DNA of 64,000 bases, from assembly GCA_902599655.1 (NCBI GenBank), contig CACKGC010000002.1, positions 1 through 64,000 on the forward strand, in the 5' to 3' direction. The DNA is from an uncultured Fidelibacterota bacterium (GTDB taxonomy: Bacteria; Fidelibacterota; Marinisomatia; Marinisomatales; Marinisomataceae). Numbering within the stretch: the first letter of the stretch is position 1; each line of letters begins with the position of its first letter. The position numbers and the translations under genes were made by a program. Under the pieces are notes generated by a model, which searched no databases, was not told the DNA's origin, and saw only the letters and a program-made list of their open reading frames with translations. Positions 20,819 to 29,542 of the stretch are shown here, in pieces.

Positions 20819-22882
20819 ATGCATATTTCAAAATTAGAAATTTTTGGTTTTAAGTCTTTTGCAAAAAAAGAAACTGTTCTATTCAATTCTGGAATTACAG
20901 GAATAGTAGGCCCTAATGGTTGCGGTAAAACAAATATTGTAGATGCAATCAGATGGGTTTTAGGTGAGCAAAAGACTAAAAGGTTAAGAAGTTCAAAAAT
21001 GGAAGACGTGATTTTTAATGGCGCTTCCAATGTAAAGCCTTTAGGTCTATGTGAGGTTTATTTAACAATTGAAAATAATAAAGGATTGTTACCTGTTGAG
21101 TATTCAGAAGTTGAAATTGGAAGAAGATTATATAGATCTGGTGAAAGCGAATATTTTATAAATAGAAACAATTGTAGATTGAAAGATATTTCCAATCTTT
21201 TTGTTGATACAGGATTAACCTCAGATGCATACTCTGTAATTGAATTAAATATGATAGAACAAATATTGTCTGATAAAGATGATAGTAGAAGGCAAATGTT
21301 TGAAGAAGCTGCTGGTGTAAATAAGTACAAAGCTAAAAGAAGATCTGCTATGAAAAAGTTCGATTTAAATTCAAGAGATCTTGAGAGAATTGATGATATA
21401 ATTGTTGAGATTGAAATACAAGTAAAGGCATTAGATTTACAATTAAAAAGGTTTAAAAGGCATGAGAAGCTAACAAATGAATTAAAAGAATTAGAATTAG
21501 ATTTAGCTTCAGCGAGGATTAGTGATTTAAATAATATAATTAGTCCTTTAGAAGAAATGTTAAAAAAGAAGAATAATCTTTTGCAAAAAAATACTTCGAA
21601 AAAAGAGATTGAAACCGTCGAATTTGATAATGCAAGAGATAAATATTTAAATGAGAAAGAGTTGCTTTCAAAAATGAAAGCAAAGGTTGATAAGCTCACA
21701 GAAAAGCTACTTTCAGAAATTCAAGAAAAGAACCAAGAATCATCCAAAGGTGTTGGATTACTGGAGGATGAGCTTCAAAAGAAGATTGAACAACTTAACC
21801 AGTTTGACACAGATTACATTAAGATTGTTTCTGAATGTAATGAATGCGGAAAAAACATAATTGAAACAGACAAGAAGTATGAAAAGCTTAAGGATAGTAT
21901 TGAAGATTACAGAGACAAAATAGATGAATATAGAAAAGAAAAAGAATTTGATTTTTCAAAAATGGATGCATCAATAAAAAAGATTCAAGATCAAATTAAT
22001 TCAAATAATCTTGAGCTTGAAAACAAAGAAAATGAAGTGAATAAGGCTTTTATTAAGATGGAGTCAATAAGAGCAAAGCTTGATTCAGAAAAATTTAGCA
22101 AAGATGATCTTTTTTATGAAATCAAAGAAGCTGAAATGAAAATTGCAGAATCAAAAATTAAAAAAACTCAAATTGAGCAGAATATTTCTGAAAAATTTGG
22201 AAATGATGTTGTTTTAAGTGATTTGAAAGAATACAACATTTCTGATATGGTTTTTAGAGTAGAAAAAATTAAAAGAAGTATAGATTCTATTGGTCCAATT
22301 AATTGGGCGGTCAAAGATGAGCATGAAGAAAAAACTGAAAGATTGAATAATCTTTTGCAGCAGAGGTCTGATTTGATTGATGCAGAAAATAATTTAAAAG
22401 AAGCTATTAAAAAAATTGATATTGTAGCTGAAGAACAGTTTTTAGATACATATAATCAGGTAAAAGAAAATTTTGAGAAAATGTTTACAGTTTTTTTCAA
22501 TGGAGGTAAGGGTACAATTGAATTATCTGATCGAAATGATCCCTTAAATTCAGATATAAATATTTTTGCTCAGCCTCCTGGAAAAAGAAATAACTCACTT
22601 AAGATGTTATCTGCCGGAGAAAAGTCCTTAACTGCAATTGCATTACTGTTTTCTATTTATCAATACAAGCCAAGCCCATTTTGTATTTTGGATGAAATAG
22701 ATGCACCTCTTGATGATATAAATATTAAAAAGTTTACTGATGTTATAAAAGACTACAGTAAAACTACCCAATTTATTATGGTTACTCATAATAAATTGAC
22801 AATGGAATCAGCAGATTGCATTTATGGTGTAACAGCTGAAAAACAAGGAATTTCAAAACTTATGTCCATTGATTTTTCATAA
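20819..22882 (+). CDS. smc: SMC-family chromosome segregation ATPase, short form lacking a recognisable hinge
   Basis: Canonical SMC N-head (KLEIFGFKSFAKKETVLFNSGITGIVGPNGCGKTNIVDAIRWVLGEQ), C-head signature LSAGEKSLTAIALLF and Walker B FCILDEIDAPLDD, but only 687 aa; coiled-coil residues about 170-490. Confidence 0.92.
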   Translation: MHISKLEIFGFKSFAKKETVLFNSGITGIVGPNGCGKTNIVDAIRWVLGEQKTKRLRSSKMEDVIFNGASNVKPLGLCEVYLTIENNKGLLPVEYSEVEIGRRLYRSGESEYFINRNNCRLKDISNLFVDTGLTSDAYSVIELNMIEQILSDKDDSRRQMFEEAAGVNKYKAKRRSAMKKFDLNSRDLERIDDIIVEIEIQVKALDLQLKRFKRHEKLTNELKELELDLASARISDLNNIISPLEEMLKKKNNLLQKNTSKKEIETVEFDNARDKYLNEKELLSKMKAKVDKLTEKLLSEIQEKNQESSKGVGLLEDELQKKIEQLNQFDTDYIKIVSECNECGKNIIETDKKYEKLKDSIEDYRDKIDEYRKEKEFDFSKMDASIKKIQDQINSNNLELENKENEVNKAFIKMESIRAKLDSEKFSKDDLFYEIKEAEMKIAESKIKKTQIEQNISEKFGNDVVLSDLKEYNISDMVFRVEKIKRSIDSIGPINWAVKDEHEEKTERLNNLLQQRSDLIDAENNLKEAIKKIDIVAEEQFLDTYNQVKENFEKMFTVFFNGGKGTIELSDRNDPLNSDINIFAQPPGKRNNSLKMLSAGEKSLTAIALLFSIYQYKPSPFCILDEIDAPLDDINIKKFTDVIKDYSKTTQFIMVTHNKLTMESADCIYGVTAEKQGISKLMSIDFS

Positions 22883-22965
22883 AATAAATCATTTGTAGTA
22901 TTCATTACTTTTAAACAAATTACGCCTGTTTTAATAACAAAATTAAAAAAAGAGAAAAATAGTTT

Positions 22966-23511
22966 ATGGCAACAAAAATTAGACTTAAAAGAATTGGTCG
23001 TAGAAATAGACCTTTTTATAGAATTATTATTATTGATTCGCGAAAAAGAAGAGACGGTTCTGCAATAGAGCAAGTAGGTTGGTATAATCCAATTGAAAGT
23101 AATAAAGAGAAAAATTATGTCTTAAAAGAAGATAGAATTCTTGAATGGTTGAAGCTTGGAGCGCAAGTTACGGATCCTGTAAACAAATTAATGAAAAGAT
23201 CAGGATTATCATACAGATGGCATTTAATGAAGCAGGGTTTATCAGAAAAAGAAATAGATAAAGCTGTTGAAGAATGGAAAAAAGAAAGAGACAAGGTAAT
23301 CCAAGATAGAATTAAAGCTAATGAAGCTAAAAAAGAAAAATTAAAAGCTGAGAAAGCTGCTGCTAAGGTTGCCGATGAAGCACCTGCTGAAGAGGCTCCT
23401 GCAGAAGAAGTAGCAGAAGAAGCACCTGCTGAAGAGGCTCCTGCAGAAGAAGTAGCAGAAGAAGCACCAACTGAAGAAGCTGAAGAAAAGCCAGTAGAAG
23501 AAAAAAAATAA
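22966..23511 (+). CDS. rpsP: 30S ribosomal protein S16 with extended acidic C-terminus
   Basis: IRLKRIGRRNRPFYRIIIIDSRKRRDG; long Ala/Glu/Pro tail. Confidence 0.97.
   Translation: MATKIRLKRIGRRNRPFYRIIIIDSRKRRDGSAIEQVGWYNPIESNKEKNYVLKEDRILEWLKLGAQVTDPVNKLMKRSGLSYRWHLMKQGLSEKEIDKAVEEWKKERDKVIQDRIKANEAKKEKLKAEKAAAKVADEAPAEEAPAEEVAEEAPAEEAPAEEVAEEAPTEEAEEKPVEEKK
23377..23460 (+). repeat. Perfect 42-bp tandem duplication (2 copies) in rpsP
   Basis: GAAGCACCTGCTGAAGAGGCTCCTGCAGAAGAAGTAGCAGAA at 23377-23418 and 23419-23460, identical; partial third copy follows. Confidence 0.95.
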
Positions 23512-23541
23512 GTTTTTCAACTTAATTTTTCGTCAAATGAT

Positions 23542-24225
23542 ATGGAAGTTTATATTATAACGCCATTCCCTGATTCGATAAATATTCTAATCGAAAATAA
23601 TATTGCCAATCAAGGGGTTAAAAAAGGTCTACTTAACATTGAGACAATTAATCTCAGAGATTTCACCAAAGATAATTATAAAAAGATCGATGATGAGCCT
23701 TATGGAGGTGGAAGTGGAATGGTTATGATGTGCGAACCATTGTTTAGCGCTATTGAATATTGTATATCAAAGTCTCAAAAAAAACCTAAAATAATTTTTC
23801 CTTCTCCAAAAGGTAAAGTTTTAAATCATAAAATAAGCAGTGATCTAAGCAATGAAAGTTCATTAATTTTTATTTGTGGGCATTATAAAGGTGTTGATGA
23901 AAGAGTTATTGAAAAATATGTCGATTTAGAAATATCGATTGGCGATTTCATCATTTCTAATGGCGAATTATCAACAATGATTATCTTTGATTCAATTGCA
24001 CGATTAGTTCCAGGTGTTTTAAATGATTTAAATTCAGCAATGACTGATTCTTTTGTTGACGATTTACTAGATGCTCCTTATTTTACGCGGCCTAATGAAA
24101 TTGATGGATTAAAAGTTCCAGAAGTATTATTATCTGGCGATCATAAGGCAATTGAAAAATGGCGTAATGATAAAAAATTAGAAATTACAAAAGACAGAAG
24201 ACCTGACCTTTTGGAGAAAGAATAA
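23542..24225 (+). CDS. trmD: tRNA (guanine37-N1)-methyltransferase
   Basis: [46 protein letters not shown]. Confidence 0.97.
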   Translation: MEVYIITPFPDSINILIENNIANQGVKKGLLNIETINLRDFTKDNYKKIDDEPYGGGSGMVMMCEPLFSAIEYCISKSQKKPKIIFPSPKGKVLNHKISSDLSNESSLIFICGHYKGVDERVIEKYVDLEISIGDFIISNGELSTMIIFDSIARLVPGVLNDLNSAMTDSFVDDLLDAPYFTRPNEIDGLKVPEVLLSGDHKAIEKWRNDKKLEITKDRRPDLLEKE

Positions 24226-24226
24226 A

Positions 24227-24547
24227 ATGAGTAATACACTAAGAGAAGATATACCGAATTTTAAAGCAGGAGACGTTCTTTCTATCTATGTTAATGTTAG
24301 AGAGGGACAAAAAGTGAGACAGCAGTTATTTAAGGGTACTGTTATCGCTCGAAAAGGCTCTGGTATTGCTGAAACAATTACTGTAAGAAAAATTTCTAAT
24401 GGTATTGGAGTAGAAAGAATTTTTCCACTTCACTCTCCATCAATTGCATCTATAAAAGTTGATAGAGTAAATAAAGTAAGAAGAGCTAAATTGTACTATT
24501 TACGTGGATTGTCCGGTAAAGCTGCTCGTCTTGCAGAAAAGAAGTAA
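24227..24547 (+). CDS. rplS: 50S ribosomal protein L19
   Basis: [48 protein letters not shown]. Confidence 0.97.
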   Translation: MSNTLREDIPNFKAGDVLSIYVNVREGQKVRQQLFKGTVIARKGSGIAETITVRKISNGIGVERIFPLHSPSIASIKVDRVNKVRRAKLYYLRGLSGKAARLAEKK

Positions 24548-24550
24548 AGC

Positions 24551-25690
24551 TTGCCTTCTAGATCCATTCTATTTGTTCTAAGTTTATCTCACATGTCAAA
24601 TCACATCATTATGATGTTGATTCCAAGTATGTATATTAATTTAATTGATTTTTTTTCTCTAAATGCAGCCCAAGTAGGGCTAATATTTGGTATTGTGAGT
24701 TTTTGTTTTGGTGTTGGTTCCCTTCCAATGTCTTTTTTGTACAATAAGTACGGACCAAAAAAATTAATTGTATTCTCTCAATTGGGAATTTTATTTTCTG
24801 CGCTTTTAGTGAGTGTTTCAAATAGTGTACTAATGTTTTCACTAAGCAGTATTCTATTGGGACTTTTCGCGAGCATTCATCATCCTGTTTCACTAACATT
24901 AATTTCAGAAACTTTTGACAAAAATATTGCAAAGGCAAATGCATTTCATGGAGTCTTTGGATCAATTGGTGTTTCTTTAGGTCCTCTAATATCATATTTT
25001 TCTTTATTGTATTTTAGTTGGCATTATGCATTTATTTTTACTGCAATTTTAAATGCTTTTTTATTGCCTCTTTCAATGAAGTTTATACCAAATACTGAAA
25101 AAATGGATATTATTAGCCCAAATGACTTTAGTGATAAAAAACAGAACTCAATTTTATCAATTTTTTTTCTAATTTCATTTGTTGTAGGTTTATCATTTAC
25201 AGTATTTAACACATTTATTCCTTCAGTGTTTAATTCAGAATTTGGCATGAACGCAAATTCTATTGTATCAGCAATTATGTTAACAGGTTTTTTAGGGCAA
25301 ATTCTATCAGGATATTTTGGAGATAAATTTGATAGAATTAAATTATTATCAACAGTTTTTCTCCTACTTCTTCCTTTATTCATATCAATAATTTTTGTCG
25401 GAAAAACATTGATTGTAATTGTTTCAATTCTTTTGGCAATTATTATGTACTCAATTCAACCATTAATAAATTCCATAATTAAAGATATTACTCCACTAAG
25501 GATAAGATCGGTTGTCTTTGGTTTAAACTTTTTCTTAATGTTTGGTCTTTCAGGTTTAGCAGCATACTTAGGAGGATTAATAGCAGATAACTATAGCTTT
25601 AAATTAATTTTCCCTATATTTTCATTACTATTTCCTATTGGAGTATTATTACTTTATTTATTGAATATGAAAAGAAAGGTTGAAGCATAA
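24551..25690 (+). CDS. MFS transporter
   Basis: About 12 hydrophobic segments, LYNKYGPKKLI and GYFGDKFDRIKLL loops; TTG start. Confidence 0.85.
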   Translation: MPSRSILFVLSLSHMSNHIIMMLIPSMYINLIDFFSLNAAQVGLIFGIVSFCFGVGSLPMSFLYNKYGPKKLIVFSQLGILFSALLVSVSNSVLMFSLSSILLGLFASIHHPVSLTLISETFDKNIAKANAFHGVFGSIGVSLGPLISYFSLLYFSWHYAFIFTAILNAFLLPLSMKFIPNTEKMDIISPNDFSDKKQNSILSIFFLISFVVGLSFTVFNTFIPSVFNSEFGMNANSIVSAIMLTGFLGQILSGYFGDKFDRIKLLSTVFLLLLPLFISIIFVGKTLIVIVSILLAIIMYSIQPLINSIIKDITPLRIRSVVFGLNFFLMFGLSGLAAYLGGLIADNYSFKLIFPIFSLLFPIGVLLLYLLNMKRKVEA

Positions 25691-26490
25691 TGTTAGTTAG
25701 TATGACAGGTTTTGGTTCTTCGAGCTACGAGGATTCCAGTCTTTCAATAAATATTGAATTAAAATCTTTTAACTCAAGGTATTTCGAATTGAACACAAAA
25801 TCCTTTGATTTGTCTGGTCCACTTGAATACAAGATTAGAAACTATTTAAAAAAACAATTATTGAGAGGTTCAGTTACATTGTTTATAAAAGTAGATTCAA
25901 AAGATACATTCAAATTTAATAGTCAAAAAACAGCGAGTGTTTTAAAAGCATATAAAGAAATTGAAAAAAAGTACGATATTGATTTGAATTACAGCCAATT
26001 GCTAAGAAATAATGATATTTTAAGCTATGTACCACATAGTAATTCAATTCAAAAAAAGATTTTCTCATCATTAAAAATTGCAACAAAAGAATTGATTGAT
26101 ATGCGCAATAAAGAAGGAGCTATAATAGAAAAAGAATTTTATGGGTATTTGGATATAGCTAAAAAAGATCTATTGAAGATTGAAAAAATTCAAGAAAAAG
26201 TACATGCAAGTAAAATAAATTTAAATTCAAATAATGACGTAATTGATGAGATAGAAAAGATTGATATTTCAGAAGAGATTGATAGAATTAATAGTCATTT
26301 AAGTCAGATATCTCAATCAATTAAATCAAAGCAATTATCTGGAAAAAAAATTAATTTCATCTTACAGGAAATCAATAGAGAGTCTAATACAATATTATCT
26401 AAGTTTTTAGATAAAAGAGTATCTAAGCATGCAATAAGCTTAAAAATGCAAGCGGAAAAATTAAGAGAACAAATAGGAAATATTTTATGA
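25690..26490 (+). CDS. YicC family endoribonuclease-like protein
   Basis: MTGFGSS N-terminus, LKSFNSRYFELN, C-terminal GKKINFILQEINRESNTILSK. Confidence 0.92.
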   Translation: MLVSMTGFGSSSYEDSSLSINIELKSFNSRYFELNTKSFDLSGPLEYKIRNYLKKQLLRGSVTLFIKVDSKDTFKFNSQKTASVLKAYKEIEKKYDIDLNYSQLLRNNDILSYVPHSNSIQKKIFSSLKIATKELIDMRNKEGAIIEKEFYGYLDIAKKDLLKIEKIQEKVHASKINLNSNNDVIDEIEKIDISEEIDRINSHLSQISQSIKSKQLSGKKINFILQEINRESNTILSKFLDKRVSKHAISLKMQAEKLREQIGNIL

Positions 26491-27047
26491 AAAATTTTAT
26501 CATTATTTCCGGATCATCAGGCTCAGGTAAAACTACTCTGTTAGAATTACTTTCAAGAGATTTAAACATTGAAATTTCTGTTTCATATACAACTAGAAAT
26601 AAAAGAAAGTATGAAATTGATGGTGTCCACTATAATTTTATAAATAAAGAACAATTTGAAAAAATGATCGAAGAAAACCTATTTCTTGAGTATGAAAATG
26701 TTCATGGAGATTTATACGGCACTGCACTAAGTAGCTTGGAACAGTATATTGATAATAATAAGCATTTATTTTTTGAGCTAGATGTTAATGGGGCAGTTAG
26801 TTTAATGAATTATTATCCAAGCAATACTATATCGATTTTTTTATCACCTCCCAATATTGAGGAACTAAGAAAAAGATTAGTTTTAAGATCAACAGAAACT
26901 GAAGATGAAATTAATAAAAGATTAAGCAGGTTTGAAGAAGAGGATAACTTAAAAAAAGAATTTGACTATAATCTTATTAATGATAACTTCGAAACCACGT
27001 TTGAAAAAATTAAAGAAATTATAAATAGACACAAAAAAGAGGATTAA
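26487..27047 (+). CDS. gmk: Guanylate kinase
   Basis: ISGSSGSGKTTLLE, SYTTRNKRKYEIDGVHYNFI, FLSPPNIEELRKRL. Confidence 0.95.
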   Translation: MKNFIIISGSSGSGKTTLLELLSRDLNIEISVSYTTRNKRKYEIDGVHYNFINKEQFEKMIEENLFLEYENVHGDLYGTALSSLEQYIDNNKHLFFELDVNGAVSLMNYYPSNTISIFLSPPNIEELRKRLVLRSTETEDEINKRLSRFEEEDNLKKEFDYNLINDNFETTFEKIKEIINRHKKED

Positions 27048-27048
27048 A

Positions 27049-27336
27049 ATGGCTGTAGACCCAATTTCGTTTAGCAAGCTTTTAAGAAAGACAGATGATA
27101 TTTATGAAGCTGTTGTTGTCTCATCAAAAAGAGCAAAACAAATTCTTCAAGATAGAATTGTTAAGCAAATGATTGATGAAAATGAAGAAATTTCTGAAGA
27201 TGGTATTCTTGCAGAGCCTGTTATTAGAGAAAATATTGATTTTGACAAGGAAGAAAAAGTCACCTCTGTTGCCTTAGATGAGTTCTTAGACGGTGATATT
27301 GATTGGAATAAGACCGAAGAATCAATTGAGCACTAA
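27049..27336 (+). CDS. rpoZ: RNA polymerase omega subunit
   Basis: SFSKLLRKTDDIYEAVVVSSKRAKQI; conserved position after gmk. Confidence 0.8.
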   Translation: MAVDPISFSKLLRKTDDIYEAVVVSSKRAKQILQDRIVKQMIDENEEISEDGILAEPVIRENIDFDKEEKVTSVALDEFLDGDIDWNKTEESIEH

Positions 27337-28099
27337 ATCTTTTAAAAAGACATTTATCAATCAAAATAAGCAGTTGTTCGGTAATGAGATATATCTCAAC
27401 CAACTCTCAAATTTAAATATTCAAAAAAAAGTTAAGATTCATGATTCATGGTATTCTGAACTTAAGGAAGAATTTGAAAAGAAGTATTGGATAGAGCTTT
27501 CTGCCAAGGTCAGAAATTCTTACAAAAATAAAACTATTTATCCAAAACCTTCCTTAATGTTTAATGCTTTTAATTCGACGCATTTAAACAATGTAAAGGT
27601 GGTAATAATTGGACAGGATCCATATCACGGTCAAGGTCAGGCAAACGGTTTGTCGTTTAGTGTAAATGACGGTATTGCAATTCCGCCATCGCTTTTGAAT
27701 ATTTTTAAAGAACTAGAATCCGATCTAAATATACCAATTCCTAATTCAGGAAATTTACAATCATGGGCCGATCAAGGAGTTTTACTTTTAAATACCGTCT
27801 TAACTGTAGAAAAAGATAATGCAAATTCTCATAAAGACTTGGGATGGGAGATCTTTACAAAAAAGACAATCGAAATAGTTTCTTCTAAGTTAGAAAACAT
27901 AGTTTTCATTTTATGGGGTAAACAAGCACACTTAATTGAAGATGTAATTGACACATCTAAGCATTATATAATCACTTCAGTTCATCCTTCACCTCTATCA
28001 GCTCATAGAGGATTTTTTGGATCAAATCCATTTTCTAAGACTAATAAGTTTTTAAAGTCTAAAGGCATTAAGCCCATTAATTGGATATTAAATAAATAA
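27293..28099 (+). CDS. ung: Uracil-DNA glycosylase
   Basis: VVIIGQDPYHGQGQANGLSFSV, LLLNTVLTVE, HPSPLSAHRGFFG. True start may be the TTG at 27326. Confidence 0.95.
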   Translation: MILIGIRPKNQLSTKSFKKTFINQNKQLFGNEIYLNQLSNLNIQKKVKIHDSWYSELKEEFEKKYWIELSAKVRNSYKNKTIYPKPSLMFNAFNSTHLNNVKVVIIGQDPYHGQGQANGLSFSVNDGIAIPPSLLNIFKELESDLNIPIPNSGNLQSWADQGVLLLNTVLTVEKDNANSHKDLGWEIFTKKTIEIVSSKLENIVFILWGKQAHLIEDVIDTSKHYIITSVHPSPLSAHRGFFGSNPFSKTNKFLKSKGIKPINWILNK

Positions 28100-28180
28100 T
28101 CCTGTTATCAAGGATTAGCTTGTCAGATTATTAAAACATCATTAATCTATTAAAATATAAAATTTCAATTGTTGAAAGAG

Positions 28181-28189
28181 TGTGGATAA
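28181..28189 (-). promoter_or_regulatory. DnaA-box consensus immediately upstream of dnaB
   Basis: TGTGGATAA (= TTATCCACA on minus strand), 6 nt before the dnaB ATG. Confidence 0.35.
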
Positions 28190-28195
28190 ATAAAA

Positions 28196-29539
28196 ATGGC
28201 CGAAAATAAAAAAACTGAAGGTTTAAATTTACAACCTCAGGCGCTTGAAGCTGAAGAAGCAGTATTGGGATCAATGATGATTGATGAAGATGCTGCAAAT
28301 AAGGCTATAAGCATCTTAGGTTCAAGTCATTATTTCTATAAAGATTCTCATAAAAAAATCTTTGAAGCAATGCTCGTTTTAATGAATAATAGCGACCCAA
28401 TTGATACAGTTTCTGTATCTGATGAACTTAAAAAAGGTAAAAACTTGAAATCAGTCGGAGGAATTTATTATTTAACTGGTTTAGTTGACAAAGTGCCAAC
28501 GTCTGCAAGAGTCGAAACTTATGCTGAAATCGTTAAAGAAAAGGGTATGTTAAGAGACTTGATTACAACTTCACATGAAATTTCTAAAAAAGCTTTAGAT
28601 GCTGGAGATTCTGTTGGATCAATTCTTGATGAAGCTGAACAGTCAATTTTTAGTTTAACGGAACAGAAAGATTCAAAAATTTATCAACATATTGAACCAA
28701 TTCTTTCAAGCACAGTTAAGAGAATAGAAAATATGGCTGCAAATCCAGGATCAATAATTGGAGTCCCATCAGGTATTATTGATTTAGACAAGTTGACAGC
28801 AGGATTTCAGAACGGTGATTTAATTATTTTGGCAGGAAGGCCTTCTATGGGAAAAACTGCTTTGGCATTGACTATTGCTAGAAATGCAGCAATTGAAAAT
28901 AAATCTGCAACTGCAATATTTAGTTTAGAAATGTCAAGTGATCAACTTGGACAAAGATTATTAACGTCCGAAGCTAGAGTAGATAATGCTCTTGTAAGAA
29001 GAGGAAGTCCTAATATAAAATGGAAAAATATTAATATTGCTTCAGGAAAACTTGCTCAAGCTCCTCTTTACATAGATGATACACCTGCATTGTCAATATT
29101 AGATTTAAGATCAAGAGCTAGAAGATTAAAAAGAGAAAGAAATATCGAACTGCTTATTGTTGATTACTTACAGCTAATGCAAGGTCCAAAAAATTCTGAG
29201 AATAGACAGAATGAAATTTCACAAATTACTCAATCTCTTAAAGCTTTAGCTAAAGAATTAGACATTCCAGTAATTGCGCTTTCACAGCTTTCTAGAGCAG
29301 TCGAGCAAAGAACGAAAAAAGAACCAATGCTTTCAGATTTAAGAGAAAGTGGTGCAATTGAACAAGATGCTGATGTTGTAATATTCCTTTACAGACCAGC
29401 AGTATACGATAAAGATGATCAAGATTTGAAAGGTCTTGCTTATTTAATTGTAGCAAAACAAAGAAATGGTCCAACTGGAAGAGTCACTGCAACGTTTATA
29501 GATACGTATGCAAGATTTGATAATCATCAAGAGTTTTAA
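28196..29539 (+). CDS. dnaB: Replicative DNA helicase
   Basis: AEEAVLGSMMID, ILAGRPSMGKTALAL, FSLEMSSDQLGQRL, LIVDYLQLM, LSDLRESGAIEQDADVV. Confidence 0.97.
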   Translation: MAENKKTEGLNLQPQALEAEEAVLGSMMIDEDAANKAISILGSSHYFYKDSHKKIFEAMLVLMNNSDPIDTVSVSDELKKGKNLKSVGGIYYLTGLVDKVPTSARVETYAEIVKEKGMLRDLITTSHEISKKALDAGDSVGSILDEAEQSIFSLTEQKDSKIYQHIEPILSSTVKRIENMAANPGSIIGVPSGIIDLDKLTAGFQNGDLIILAGRPSMGKTALALTIARNAAIENKSATAIFSLEMSSDQLGQRLLTSEARVDNALVRRGSPNIKWKNINIASGKLAQAPLYIDDTPALSILDLRSRARRLKRERNIELLIVDYLQLMQGPKNSENRQNEISQITQSLKALAKELDIPVIALSQLSRAVEQRTKKEPMLSDLRESGAIEQDADVVIFLYRPAVYDKDDQDLKGLAYLIVAKQRNGPTGRVTATFIDTYARFDNHQEF

Positions 29540-29542
29540 AAT

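Noticed and set aside
21058-21699. 213-aa minus-strand ORF inside smc
   Set aside because: Fully antisense to a strongly supported SMC head and coil; composition (Ser/Phe/Leu-rich) is typical of shadow ORFs opposite Lys/Glu-rich coiled coils.
28098-28116. AATCCTGTTATCAAGGATT hairpin after ung as a terminator
   Set aside because: Only a 5-bp stem and no T-tract; too weak to call.
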